A model generated the notes under the pieces. It made no database searches. It was not told the origin of the DNA and saw only the letters and a program-made list of their open reading frames with translations. A stretch of DNA of 64,000 bases from Cristatella mucedo (Eukaryota; Bryozoa; Phylactolaemata; Cristatellidae), in assembly GCA_009760855.2 (NCBI GenBank), contig WPIO01000211.1, forward strand, positions 184,001 to 248,000, read 5' to 3'. A program made the position numbers and the translations under genes. This document shows positions 46,601 through 55,200 of the stretch, piece by piece. The first letter of the stretch is position 1. Each line of letters begins with the position of its first letter.

Positions 46601-47143
46601 TAGTGCCACCAACTACATCATATGAAAGCTAGCCATAGTAATCAGTTCGATCAAGGTTAGCTTCTATTTCTTCAAGCAGTTCTAAACAGTTGATCTTAAA
46701 AGAAGTAGCTAATGGAGAGTGGTAGGAGGCAGTACATTGTGTACACAGAAAATTAAGAAATACCAATTTATAGAATGCCAAAACTTGGGCGAAAGAACCG
46801 TTAGGGTGCATCTGCTCTGTGGGCAGTGACAGTGGAGTTACAGCTAAGCGTACGCTCATACATGAAAATCATGCACAAACACACACACGTACACGCACAC
46901 ACTTAAGTGAAAGTGTGCACAAACCATATATAGACTTTGAATGCTGGAATTCACATGCCAGAATTCACATGCAAGCACCCACAACCTACACTTACACATA
47001 CACGTGGCAAATATACAGCTCTCCTCTACTCTCTCCCTCTCTCTCCCCTCACTCTCTCACTTTATCTTTTTATACTTTTTATCTTTTTATTCTCATTCTC
47101 TTTCTCTCTCTAATGCTCTCTCCGATCCTCTCTCTTTGCTACC

Positions 47144-47221
<78 letters not shown>

Positions 47222-48359
47222 CTCTCTCTCTCTCTCTCTTGTTCTCTTATTCCCGTTTTATTTTCTCTTACATAGGCTTGCTCTCATCTCTCACACTTTC
47301 TTCATTCCACCCGTTTCCTTCCCTCCATACCTCATGTCTCACTCTTTTGGTTTTCTCTCTCTGATTCTCTTACTCTCACCTGTACTTTCACTTTCTAAAT
47401 GTCTCAACCTCTTTGTCACACTCTCACTGCTGTCTCTTTCTCACCTCGTCGGCGAGGTAAGTCAAATACTTGATTTACCAACTGGCAGATTTTCAGAGCA
47501 GCTAATACGATGACAGCTAATGACACTGGAATTTTTATACTAAGTGAACATATACATTTTCATACAAAATGAAGTTACGCCAACCATTTCGGGGATGTCA
47601 CAATTGACCAGTCCCTTTATTTTTAATCTATTGCCAGCAGAACCCCAGCTGCGTTCGTGTACCGAAACCAAATGCGTTGCGGCTGAATAATTCTGCAAGA
47701 AAACCGGGAGAAATACCATACAAAACTGTTTTTCTAAAGCTTGCGAAGCTAAATTCTAGGAGTATATAAGGTATAAGGGTATACACGATACTTTTTGTGG
47801 CTTGCCATAAGCTGTTTTCGATCACCTGGGACATTGTCCTTGCAATCTTGTCTGTGACACAGCTTTACCACCCCAATGATTCGTAAAAAAATATATATGT
47901 CAGAAAAATTTAGGCTGAATGAAATTGTGGCTTTAAGGCCTCTTCATGCCACAGACGGTGGCTCAAGTTCACTGGCGAGTGCCCTATTGCACATTCGGGG
48001 GCTACTCCGAGCGAATTGCCGGCTCAGCTGTACTACGCAACGTTTAGATCTTATTTTATAAATAAGAATGGCATATCGCGAATTCATATAATTTTAATGT
48101 TTCATCCGACTTTAGTAGTAATCTTGACTGGACACCGACCGTCGATAGTCAGGTGCTCGAGACCAGTGCAAGAAAAGCAGCGGCTGCGGCGGCGCGCGCG
48201 GCTGCGCTCGCAGCTCGCACCTTGGCTCCGGAATGCGACTAGAAGTGGTCCAAATATCGTCAAAATGTACAGGACGAAAACGAAAATCGTTGCTCGCGAG
48301 CATAGGCTGGTGCGATAGCGGCGAAATTCCGGATGCCGGTACACTTCGAAAACGGCCAT
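31353..48359 (-). CDS. TMEM231: TMEM231, ciliary transition-zone membrane protein, complete coding sequence
   Basis: TMEM231 is a two-pass membrane protein of the MKS (B9) complex at the ciliary transition zone. Six exons, in transcription order: 48359-48221, 43841-43663, 41508-41380, 40864-40721, 35240-35159 and 31627-31353. Every junction has GT/AG and the phases agree (1, 0, 0, 0, 1). The joined frame is 315 codons plus TAG, against 316 residues in human. Landmarks in order: [10 protein letters not shown] start, first helix ending [10 protein letters not shown] (to residue 46), [75 protein letters not shown] with the second helix, and [17 protein letters not shown]. Introns hold many LINE/SINE copies. 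It faces TRMT5 head to head. Family identity is from recognised sequence; the short fifth exon was placed by splice signals, phase and its match to the family. Confidence 0.94.
31628..32254. other. TMEM231 intron 5, unassigned part
   Basis: Contains a tandem duplication near 32118-32170 whose shared core is AACTTCCTATGGGCTTCC. No repeat family was recognised in the rest. Confidence 0.4.
32255..32510 (-). mobile_element. L2-2 LINE 3' end, diverged
   Basis: The reverse complement retains the GGCTTTCGGTTTTCA, CTCAGGCAACAAAGAAAGTG and GTTGAGGAAGTGAGTAGCAT blocks of L2-2. Confidence 0.65.
32525..32860 (+). mobile_element. L2-1 LINE 3' end, diverged
   Basis: ACATCTCCTGACTTGTCCAC (ORF2 end), then the 3' UTR with substitutions, stem-loop remnants (TAAGGCCAC...GAGGGTGCT) and (ATT)n. 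Confidence 0.75.
33075..33905 (-). mobile_element. L2-1 LINE, ORF2 C-terminal third and 3' UTR
   Basis: On the minus strand: [53 protein letters not shown], then [20 protein letters not shown] and the 3' UTR with an AAT tail. One frame break lies near 33665. Confidence 0.85.
33906..34394. other. TMEM231 intron 5, unassigned part
   Basis: Purine-rich patch at about 34020-34070. A B-box-like GGCTCGGATTCC on the minus strand near 34245 might be a third tRNA-derived repeat, but too little is preserved to call it. Confidence 0.3.
34395..34990 (-). mobile_element. L2-2 LINE 3' end
   Basis: The reverse complement runs from the 3' end (CTTTCGGTACGCATTCGTTA) through the ORF2 end (WNS/FLR region) to about the QRFxHVSxLLKELGW segment near 34860, with many substitutions. 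Confidence 0.8.
35159..35240 (-). CDS. TMEM231: TMEM231 exon 5 (short)
   Basis: Only 82 bp. Acceptor TTTATTTTAG lies at 35241-35250 and donor GTAAGC at 35158-35153. It encodes 27 residues plus one base, with [14 protein letters not shown] and TYLSRN aligning to the SPFxxDYDL and YQERN segments of vertebrate TMEM231. Phases fit both neighbours. Confidence 0.88.
35241..35743. other. TMEM231 intron 4, unassigned part
   Basis: Ordinary AT-rich intron with no repeat recognised. Confidence 0.35.
35744..35880 (+). mobile_element. SINE-A
   Basis: GAGTTGGCCCAGTGGTTAAG head, B box GTGGGCTCGAGCCCC, then GCATATGTGAAGCACCTGGA and TCAGGGTGCACATTATGAAT. The stem arms read GCACC and GGTGC. Confidence 0.85.
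35903..36063. repeat. (CA)n microsatellite
   Basis: Pure (AC)n to about 35967, then AC interrupted by GCAC and AAAC variants. Cys/Val and His/Thr repeat frames across it are artefacts. Confidence 0.95.
36245..36420 (+). mobile_element. L2-1 LINE 3' UTR, diverged
   Basis: TTGCATGCTGATCCTGTGCA through a mutated stem-loop (AAAGTGCTT / AGGGTGTTTT) to a short tail. Confidence 0.7.
36575..36990 (-). mobile_element. L2-1 LINE 3' end, old copy
   Basis: Reverse-complement blocks of tail, 3' UTR and ORF2 end are recognisable but carry many substitutions and small indels. Confidence 0.65.
36991..37161. other. Unassigned intronic sequence
   Basis: Short gap between repeats; nothing recognised. Confidence 0.3.
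37162..37325 (+). mobile_element. SINE-A with internal insertion
   Basis: TTGGTTTGGCCCAGTGGTTA head, a longer-than-usual spacer (about 20 bp extra near 37205-37225), a degenerate B box (GAGCTTGAAACC), then a decayed tail. Confidence 0.7.
37345..37485 (-). mobile_element. SINE-A, tail to tail with the previous copy
   Basis: Minus strand: TTGGTCTAGCAGTTAAGGTG, B box GTGGGCTCGAGCCCC, then GCACATGTGAAGCGCGTGAA and the tail. The two SINE tails face each other across a TAATAATA stretch. Confidence 0.85.
37590..38028 (+). mobile_element. L2-2 LINE 3' end with (ACATT)n
   Basis: Starts in ORF2 (FRLKTVG-like [20 protein letters not shown]) and ends GTGGAGTTACAGACAGAGAT followed by ACATTACATTACATT, giving the clearest view of this family's tail. 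Confidence 0.85.
38230..38620 (+). mobile_element. L2-1 LINE fragments, diverged
   Basis: Plus-strand RT-thumb sequence at 38270-38545 ([10 protein letters not shown]-like and [14 protein letters not shown]), followed by an AATAATAACAA run and a reversed tail scrap (TCGCCTAGGAGAATAAAATC). Confidence 0.65.
38621..38944. other. Unassigned intronic sequence, partly LINE-like
   Basis: Weak reverse matches to L2-1 (CGATTTTTCTTAACTGAAAG) near 38860-38940; otherwise nothing. Confidence 0.3.
38945..39795 (-). mobile_element. L2-1 LINE, ORF2 C-terminal part and 3' UTR
   Basis: A 161-codon minus-strand frame (39678-39193) covers [20 protein letters not shown] through [17 protein letters not shown] without a break, followed by the 3' UTR and AAT tail. 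It is one of the least decayed copies. Confidence 0.88.
39796..39939. other. AT-rich patch
   Basis: ATT/AAT-rich sequence adjoining the LINE; no gene. Confidence 0.4.
39940..40075 (-). mobile_element. L2-2 LINE 3' end fragment
   Basis: Reverse complement: ATGTAATGTATCTGCATCTG, GTTACGAAGGAGAGTTTTGT and GGTACGCATTCAGTAGCCAA. Confidence 0.75.
40076..40720. other. TMEM231 intron 4, unassigned part
   Basis: Begins with three imperfect AGAGATTAG repeats (40074-40104). The remainder shows no repeat family. Plus-strand frames near the exon are shadows. Confidence 0.35.
40721..40864 (-). CDS. TMEM231: TMEM231 exon 4
   Basis: Acceptor CCATTGCAG precedes 40864 and donor GTAAGT follows 40721. It is 48 codons in phase 0: [20 protein letters not shown], then [17 protein letters not shown], ending NQLYS. 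Confidence 0.93.
40865..41379. other. TMEM231 intron 3
   Basis: GC-richer than average with GCTGCTGC-type triplet runs. No repeat family and no other exon recognised. Confidence 0.4.
41380..41508 (-). CDS. TMEM231: TMEM231 exon 3
   Basis: Acceptor CGATTGCAG precedes 41508 and donor GTACGA follows 41380. It is 43 codons in phase 0: [38 protein letters not shown] and DYQLQ. The family's acidic EEDxNxDG motif is intact. Confidence 0.94.
41509..42677. other. TMEM231 intron 2, unassigned part
   Basis: Several open frames on both strands are compositional. No repeat family or splice-supported exon was identified. Confidence 0.35.
42678..42867 (+). mobile_element. SINE-B ending in a foldback
   Basis: GAGCCGCGGTGGCTCACTGG head, CACGACCTCGGCCCCGAGGT palindrome, B box GGGCTCAAATCC. 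The 3' part at 42790-42825 is followed by its own near-perfect inverted copy at 42832-42867, leaving a 6-base loop. Confidence 0.88.
42935..43260 (+). mobile_element. L2-1 LINE reverse-transcriptase fragment, old
   Basis: The frame [20 protein letters not shown] matches the [12 protein letters not shown] block; [11 protein letters not shown] and later segments follow the LINE order. It is truncated at both ends. Confidence 0.7.
43510..43656. repeat. Two (GA)n tracts beside TMEM231 exon 2
   Basis: GA runs at 43510-43552 and 43609-43656, separated by a non-repetitive segment. In TMEM231 sense they are (CT)n, and the second begins 6-7 bases after the exon 2 donor. Confidence 0.95.
43663..43841 (-). 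CDS. TMEM231: TMEM231 exon 2
   Basis: Acceptor GATTTTAAAG precedes 43841 and donor GTCAGG follows 43663. It finishes the split Gly codon, then [20 protein letters not shown], then [20 protein letters not shown] and VE. It matches the GFWxKxxxYxEQP and LAWSTF regions of the family. Confidence 0.93.
43912..43992. repeat. (CAG)n-rich tract upstream of TMEM231 exon 2
   Basis: An interrupted AGC/CAG triplet run, which reads as CTG triplets in TMEM231 sense and lies about 70-150 bases before the exon 2 acceptor. Confidence 0.9.
44140..44360 (+). mobile_element. L2-1 LINE 3' UTR and tail
   Basis: GTGCTGACACTGTGCATGCT through the 3' UTR to a stem-loop with altered right arm (GACCGCGCTTTA) and (ATT)n. 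Confidence 0.85.
44361..44749. other. TMEM231 intron 1 with (TC)n
   Basis: A CT-rich microsatellite at about 44613-44680 in otherwise unassigned sequence. Confidence 0.6.
44750..46530 (+). mobile_element. L2-1 LINE, longest copy (RT to 3' tail)
   Basis: From [20 protein letters not shown] and [17 protein letters not shown], through [34 protein letters not shown] and [14 protein letters not shown], to FHFYA, where a small deletion destroys the YADD box. It continues with [31 protein letters not shown] and [15 protein letters not shown], then the 3' UTR and (ATT)n. There are several frameshifts and the endonuclease is absent. It lies antisense in TMEM231 intron 1. Confidence 0.9.
46531..47029. 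other. TMEM231 intron 1, unassigned part
   Basis: No repeat family apart from scattered CA-rich patches near 46870-46905. Confidence 0.35.
47030..47270. repeat. (TC)n microsatellite and CT-rich sequence
   Basis: A C run at 47142-47153 followed by an uninterrupted CT tract to about 47218 and further CT-rich sequence. Leu/Ser-rich frames here are artefacts. Confidence 0.92.
47271..48220. other. TMEM231 intron 1, 5' part
   Basis: Unassigned; becomes CpG-rich near 48170-48220 close to exon 1. Confidence 0.35.
48221..48359 (-). CDS. TMEM231: TMEM231 exon 1 (start codon)
   Basis: ATG is the complement of 48357-48359, giving [15 protein letters not shown] and a helix ending [11 protein letters not shown], aligned residue for residue with the N-terminus of the vertebrate protein (46 residues to the junction). 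Donor GTGCGA begins at 48220. Any ATG further upstream in frame would add residues absent from the family. Confidence 0.94.
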
Positions 48360-48924
48360 TTTCAAACAACCGAGCTTACTTCCGTTGTTGAGCGCGGTGT
48401 GCCGCGTGATCCCACACACGAGCAAAAAAATGTATCCACTTTTACTGTATGAATTGACTGGTTTTCACGAAAATATATAAATTATCCTTGCATTCATCTT
48501 ATTGCTGATGTTAAAAGGGGTTTCCGTAATATCTCGGAGTGACGACCTTGGCGGGGTCATTCACTTGGAGTGGATGGTGTGCATGTCCTTGCTGGCGCGA
48601 TTTTCGAGTTTTGGCGCGTATTCGACGCTAGCATTCATCCCGCTTGGTCTAGCCATCGGACATCGCACGGGGAAGACTAAGTGAGTGATGAGGAATTAAG
48701 ATGTGCACTGGCGGCCAGTGCTTGGCAGACCTAGCACCCAGTGCTTGGCAGACCTAGCACGTGGGTGCCGATGCCGGCAAGGATTTATAAACTGCCGCGT
48801 CGCATATCCAGAAGCGCTTTACTGCTGCACGTGTACTGGTCGTCGATGTGTTTGCAGCCGTTCAAGAGCTTTCAGCGCCCAGGCAGTCCTCTGGCTGCCA
48901 GCTGGGAGGTGGTGTAGTGCAAAC
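48360..48924. promoter_or_regulatory. Divergent TMEM231/TRMT5 intergenic promoter region
   Basis: 565 bp separate the two start codons, with the genes pointing away from each other and no repeat inserted between. A TATATAA sequence lies at 48474-48480. Dual promoter use is inferred from spacing and orientation only. Confidence 0.6.
48715..48759. repeat. 23-bp tandem duplication in TRMT5 5' region
   Basis: CCAGTGCTTGGCAGACCTAG occurs at 48715 and again at 48738, a 23-bp period. Because 23 is not a multiple of three, it fits an untranslated leader better than a coding one. Confidence 0.85.
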
Positions 48925-49242
48925 ATGAGACCCGTCGGTACTACGGAGAATTCTCCGAAAGAGGCCCTGCAACCACCACCGTGCGTACGAGGAATGACTA
49001 CTCTGGATCGTGACGCCTTCAATATTGCTGCCGCAGTGCCCTACGTCGAGGTTCCTGCTCCAAGCATCGCCAACTTGATGAAATCAATTCGCGATTGCTT
49101 GCTCAAAGTACGGGACGTTAAGCCCGTAGCGGACTCGATCGGTGGCTCGAGCAGCAGGAAGCTGTTGCTACTCGATCCGCGCAAGTACTCGAGCGCCGTC
49201 GAACTGGACGACAGTGCGAAAGAAGTGCTCAGAGCAGCCGGG
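48925..49242 (+). CDS. TRMT5: TRMT5 exon 1 (visible)
   Basis: 106 codons, donor GTGAGT at 49243. It starts [15 protein letters not shown], then [16 protein letters not shown] and [16 protein letters not shown], ending EVLRAAG. It corresponds to the N-terminal D1-type domain region of TRMT5. A more distal upstream exon carrying a mitochondrial leader cannot be excluded. Confidence 0.88.
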
Positions 49243-52200
49243 GTGAGTACTGGAATTCGGCAGCTTTGAGCGTCGAATCTCGTCGTGGTCGAATCATTAG
49301 CAACGTCCGGACTGATTCCGACTCCACGTGATCACGAAGCATTCATCTGTCCGCTAGAATAGATTTACTAGGCTAGAAGCGTAGCTGATGGTGGTCTGAT
49401 AACTCCTGGTTGCCATTTAGCCGAGAATATTGCATGTCGCCACACAAGAGAAGTTGCTGCTCTCTGGTCTTAGCCTAGCGCTAGGGTACTCTCACTTCCC
49501 TATCCAGTTAGTAGCATCGAGCCCCGAGTATCGGGAGATTCTTTATCGCCTGCCGCGAGCTGGGCGATAAAGCCACTTTTGCCCTTTTTCATCAAAAATA
49601 GACAAATGGCTGTAGAATCAGCCGCTCTGCTCTTTTATCCGCAGGTCTTACACCAGGGGTAAGTTGCTTTCAATTAACGACCCAGGTCACTGGTTCGACT
49701 CCTAGGGCCGGAAGTCGCGAATTTCAAGCTGGGCGATAACGCCTTTGGCCCTTTGCACAAATGAGGCTATTGAATCGACCGGCATTTCCTGCTTTGACGT
49801 ACTCAGCTGACATATTTGAGCTTCCGGCTTCAATGTGCAAGCTTTTTCTCATAGGTTTGAACAGATCTTTAATTAAAGCCAGATTTTTATTTTAAGGAAT
49901 GCACATGGGCTACTAACCATACTTAAAAAGTGACGTGGTCAGACCTTGTTGTGCCGATCGGCATGTTGACAGTAGCACACATCTAGATGTGTTCATTGCA
50001 CTCTTACCCGGCGTGAAAATCCTTGGCAAAGTGCTCCTGGTTTTCCGCTTGGAAAGAGGTTGTGAACTGATTTAACAGCCTTTTTGTATAGCTACAGAAG
50101 AGCCATTATGGCTATCACCACCGGCGATAAAGAATCACCCACCGAAGGGTTAGAACCCACGACCTCGGGACCGAGTTCGTGAAAATCAACAGCCTTACCT
50201 AGTGTGCCATCACGGCTCACCAAATGTTGGTCCACAGAAGGGCAGAGATCCCGGTTGACTACTGTTGTCTCGACGGCCTACCTAGAGTCCCCTAACCATG
50301 TTATGCTTGTTGTCATTGAGCATGCTACCACTGACTCTTCGATCGTGCTTCCCTTGCAGCAAATGTAAAAGTATCTAGAAAGAGATTGAGTTATCTGAGG
50401 TGGCTATATCAGATGTATTACAATTATTAGTGTTGGTATTATTGTCTCCAAACGCTGCACATTGGGTGCATCTAGGCAAGCCTTGAAATTAAACACAGGA
50501 GGTTTTGAGAGCTTCCGGCAAATATCGCAGGCTGCTCCCACTGCTGACCACCACCTGTCGCCGCTGCCGGGGCCAAACACGGCTGCTGACTCTGCTACTG
50601 TGCTTCGAGTTCTAGGGCATTATTTCAAGCCTCCTCCTTCTCCGATGCAAACGCAGTAGTGCTGACTGACTCTGTAGCTTAAGTAGCTGGAACTTACTTG
50701 CTAGGTCTGAAGTTTAATCTGACAGCGTTGTTACGGGAATCAAACCTGTGATCTGCCCTTACACTATAGTGTTAGCCGAGGTCGCTTGCTTTCTCAATTG
50801 TGTGCATGTATAGGAGTGTGGGCAGTGCATGCCGTTACAGCTATGCATAGTGCTACTGCTGCTGCTCGTTCGAACTCCAGATGAACCCTGGGAGATGAGG
50901 GAGGCATTGGTTTGGCTTAGGTGGTGCACACATCACGTGCTTCTTCACACAAACGAGTTGCTTGCCGTTGCTGCCATCGAGTTCTTGGCCGCTGCAGTTA
51001 ACGAGAGAAACAGCAGCACCTCGTAAGCCGAATTCTTCCCCCAATGCTCAGCCGACGGTGGGGCGGTGCTGCCTCCCCTCTCGCTACTGCTGCTGCAGGT
51101 GGACGTGGCCGAGCACGCAGGCACCACGAGCGTGGCACTGTCCTACGACAGCTGGTCGGCCGAGGAGATCCTGCGAGCCGTCCTGCCCCAGGGCGCCGCC
51201 GCGCCGAGCAGCTTTAGCGTCATCGGCCACGTAGCGCACGTCAACCTCAAGGAGCATCTGCTGCCGTACAGGCACGTGATCGGTGAGCACCCGAGCCCGG
51301 TGCGGGCCGAGAGCACGCTTGCGTGCATGCGTCGGTGCTGGAGCCTGCACTGTGTCGTATGCCGTGACAGGTGTGCGCCCTCGATGTCATACTGCTAGGG
51401 TATAGGTGGCTCTGACACCTGCTTCTTCAGCATATCACTTGTTAATGAGGCGGCCGACCACTAATCCTACAGCTGAATGTGGGGCTACCACTTCCTGTGG
51501 TTGCCGAAATTTGCAGTTGCCAGAATCTGTGGCTTCCATAATTTGTGGCTTATAAATCTGCGGCCACCCACGTCTGTTGTTGCCAGAGCTCCGTGCCTTA
51601 TGTTACTGATCTCTCCCTCTCTCCCCTTCGTTGAAATAAGTTACACTTGTCCCACTCTCTCACGTCTATTCTGGCTTGCGCATTTGTGTAAGCTCCCACG
51701 AATACTTTAGACTCCCATTTGAACTCATTAAGTAAAATAAATAAATACTAGCTGATTCAACAGCCTTTTTTGTATAGCGACAGAAGAGCCTTTACGGCTA
51801 TCACCACCGCTTGCAGCAGCAATAAAGAATCACCCATTATAGGATTCGAACCTACGACCTCGCGGCCGAGGTCTTGAAGAACAACTACATTACCTAGTGA
51901 CCCATCACGCTCACCAAGTGGTTATCATAGCCAGCAATGTAAAAATAACTATACAAATAGCCATTAATGTGGCTTCACAAGGGAACTAAATAATCTCTTT
52001 CTCGGCACGTTGCATGTGCTGAAAAGTAAGCGTGTCAATTGGTTAGTCTGAACGTTCACAAAGTCAGCATGCACAAGGACTCATCATATGGGCTACGCAA
52101 ATTTTGTGTGGAATTGGCAGGCTTGTAGCTATAAAAAACTAAATATCTTCCAGTCAAATCCTAGACTCACTGTGGTGCGATGTTACTTCATTTGTATGTA

Positions 52201-55200
52201 TCTCAGCCTGTAACTCCACAAAGCCACAAAAACTATGTGGGTGTTACGCAGGAGTTTTTTATAGCGCGCTCACAGCCTAAGCGGCTTTTGGTATGCATTC
52301 GGTAGCCATTGGACTTCGTCTCACGCAACAAAGAGAAAGTGGAAAGCATAGCAGAGTCAGGAGAGCAGTTGAGGTAGTAAGTAGCATGGAAGTAGCAGCT
52401 CAGGACCGCTGAAAAGGATGTGCCATAGTCGGCAGCAGGAGAGTAGTTGTCGTTGCGTAAGAATCGCAGAAGCAAGTTCCGCAGTCTAGGAAGCGAATTC
52501 CACAGAGCTAAACCTTCTGTTGCCAACGATCTTTAAGCAAAGGAAAGGAACAGCTAATTTATTGTCCATACAGGACCTGAGGGCACGAGGAGGCTGAAAC
52601 TGGTGCAGTAGTGCAGCTAGATATAGAGGAACCAAGACTTGTTTCAGACCTTGTGGGTCAGCGTAAGAACTTTGCTCTGCATCTGTTGATCAATCGGCAG
52701 CCACCCTAGCTCTTTCAGCAAAGGAGACACGTGGTCAAACCTCTAGGACTTGAAAACTAGCCTTGCAGCGATATTCATAGTCAGCTGCAGTGGCCTAGTT
52801 GCTTTTTCGGTAGCCCAGCCAAAAGGGAATTACAAAAATCTAACTCAGGCAGAACTAAGGAGTCAGTTTAATTTGTTTGTTTGTTGCACCACCTATGTTG
52901 GTTGTCACATTCCAGTGCACAATCGCCTGACTCCTTGTTTTAAGGGCAAGTTCTGCTTGACAAAAACAAGTGTCTCACGACTGTTGTGAATAAAGTGGAC
53001 ACAATTGACAACACTTTCCGAAACTTTGCCATGGAAGTGCTGGCAGGCGAACCAAACATGGATGTCACAGTCAAGGAGAATGGGTGTGTGTACCAGTTTG
53101 ACTTTGCAAAGGTCTACTGGAATCCTCGGCTCAGTAAGTTCCTCGACGTGTTGTGTTATTTGTGCTCCATTGGCCCTGCCTGTAATTTGACATTTCCTTC
53201 CATTCATGCTCTTAGCGAGTCCAAATTTCCGCGACATGCAGCTAGAGTGGCCTTGTCTGGTTTGTCGCCAACAGCTTAGCTTCGGCTGCACCTCACTCCT
53301 AACTGAGCTTTACTGACTACCTGGTGAGCCGTGATGGCACAGTGGGTAAGGCGATTGCTTTTCACGACCTCGATGTCCGAGGTCGTGGGTTCGAATCCTG
53401 CGGTGGGTGATCCTTTATTGCTGCAGCAAGCGGTGGTGATAGCCGTAAAGGCTCTACTCTTGCTTATGTTGAAGAGGCTGTTGAATCAGCTAGTATTTTT
53501 TTTTTACGTATCTAGCATCTAGTCGATTTCAAGATGCTTAGTGGTCTGGCTTACAGGTAACATACTGCGCTTTCACCAACCTACCTACTTGCTCTTCCAG
53601 TGTGCTCTTGCACCAACCGCTACTGAGCTTGTAGTCATCTCACCGCTCACCGTCCCTCGCACTAAATCGAAATCCTTTATGGATCGAACATACAGGTAGT
53701 ATGTACCGGAAGTCTGGAACTCACGTCCGCCTTCTGTCACTGAATGCGATGGTGTGGCTTCATTCAAATTGCAGCTGTATCCGTTCACATCTTCAGCATC
53801 ACTTTGTCTCAGTGAACTTATATGCTTTGTTCCTATGTGGTTTACATACTTACCTATGCGTAATTAAGTGCATGCTACTAACTTGGAACCCAGCTTACCT
53901 GTTGACTGAAGTGATTTCTTCTGTGTTTTACCTGATGCTGGACTGAGCCTGACAATTGTTCACTTTTGCATGCTTGTCGAAGCATGATGCTTGCATCTTA
54001 TTAATCTTTGGCTGTGGATTTGCTCGCAGCATGATGTGAAGTGCCTTTGTGGAGATTTAGCTCTCTTGTAATAAGAATAATAATAATAATAATAATTCAC
54101 TTGATAAAGCGCCCTCAGAGAACTTAATCTCTCTCTAGGCGCTTTACATTTGCTGTAAAGTGAAATGCAATTGAATGGTAAGTAAAATCATGCTTGAAAA
54201 ACAAACGAAATGAATAATATGGTTAGGGGTGACATGCACAGGGTCAGCATGCAAATGTGGTTAGTGGCAGCATGCACAGTGTCAGCACACATAAGCACAT
54301 CAAGGACGAATCACAGGGACCCACTAAATGCTGTCCTAAATAGGTGTGTTTTTAGGTTCCTTTTAAATGTGGTCAGGTCAGGGGATGTTCTGACCTTGTG
54401 GTGTATGTACGTATGTATGTATGTATCTTCGTCTGTAGCTCCACAAAGTGATAAAGACTATGTGGGGGATACACAGGAGATTTTTGTATAGCGCACCCAC
54501 AGCCTAAGTGGCTTGCGGTACACATTTGGTAGCCACAGACTTCGTCTCATGCAACAAAGAGAAAGTGGAAAGCATAGCAGAGTCAGGAGAGCAGTTGAGG
54601 TAGTCAGTAGCATGGAAGTAGCAGCCCAGGACCAATGAAAAGGATGAGCCATAGTCGGCAGCAGGAGAGTAGTTGTCGTTGTGTAAGAATTGTGGAAGTT
54701 CCACAGTCTAGGCTGAGCTGAGCTAAAGCTACTGTTGCCAACGGTCTTTAAGCGAATGAATGGAACACTTATAGTCCACACCGGATCTGATGGTGCAAAG
54801 AGGCTGAAAGTGTTGCAGCAGTTCAGCTAGGTGCTGGTGGTATACAATCTGCATATTATCATAATCATTATTAATACTTAGCTTCTGGCTGATCACTGCC
54901 ATCACTCAGGGGAACGCTCTGCTCTAGACTAAAGAAGTTGGTGGTTGTGCCTGCAGACATGGCTGCATGCACGCACACTAATAAGCTAGGGCATGCGCTG
55001 GCACCCCGAGCTACTGCCATAATTTTGAGCGGATTATGCATAGATGTGAGTAGATTTCGCTCAATTGCATGCCTAATAGGATTTTCTGCTCGGTGTTTCA
55101 CTGCAGTTCGCTATCATTCACGAATGCCTGCGCTCACACGAATGCTCACGCCATCACCAGTCGTTTTTTCCAGACTTCTAAATATAAATCTTGCTGATAA

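Noticed and set aside
46819-47513. Leu/Ser-rich frames of 180-190 codons
   Set aside because: Translations of a (TC)n microsatellite and CT-rich flanks.
48703-48924. Longer TRMT5 N-terminus starting at 48703
   Set aside because: The codon there is GTG, not ATG, and a 23-bp tandem duplication in this segment does not preserve frame.
53326-53420. Possible tRNA gene with A and B boxes
   Set aside because: A conserved non-tRNA 3' body follows, and the same unit recurs at other sites in the window; it is a SINE head.
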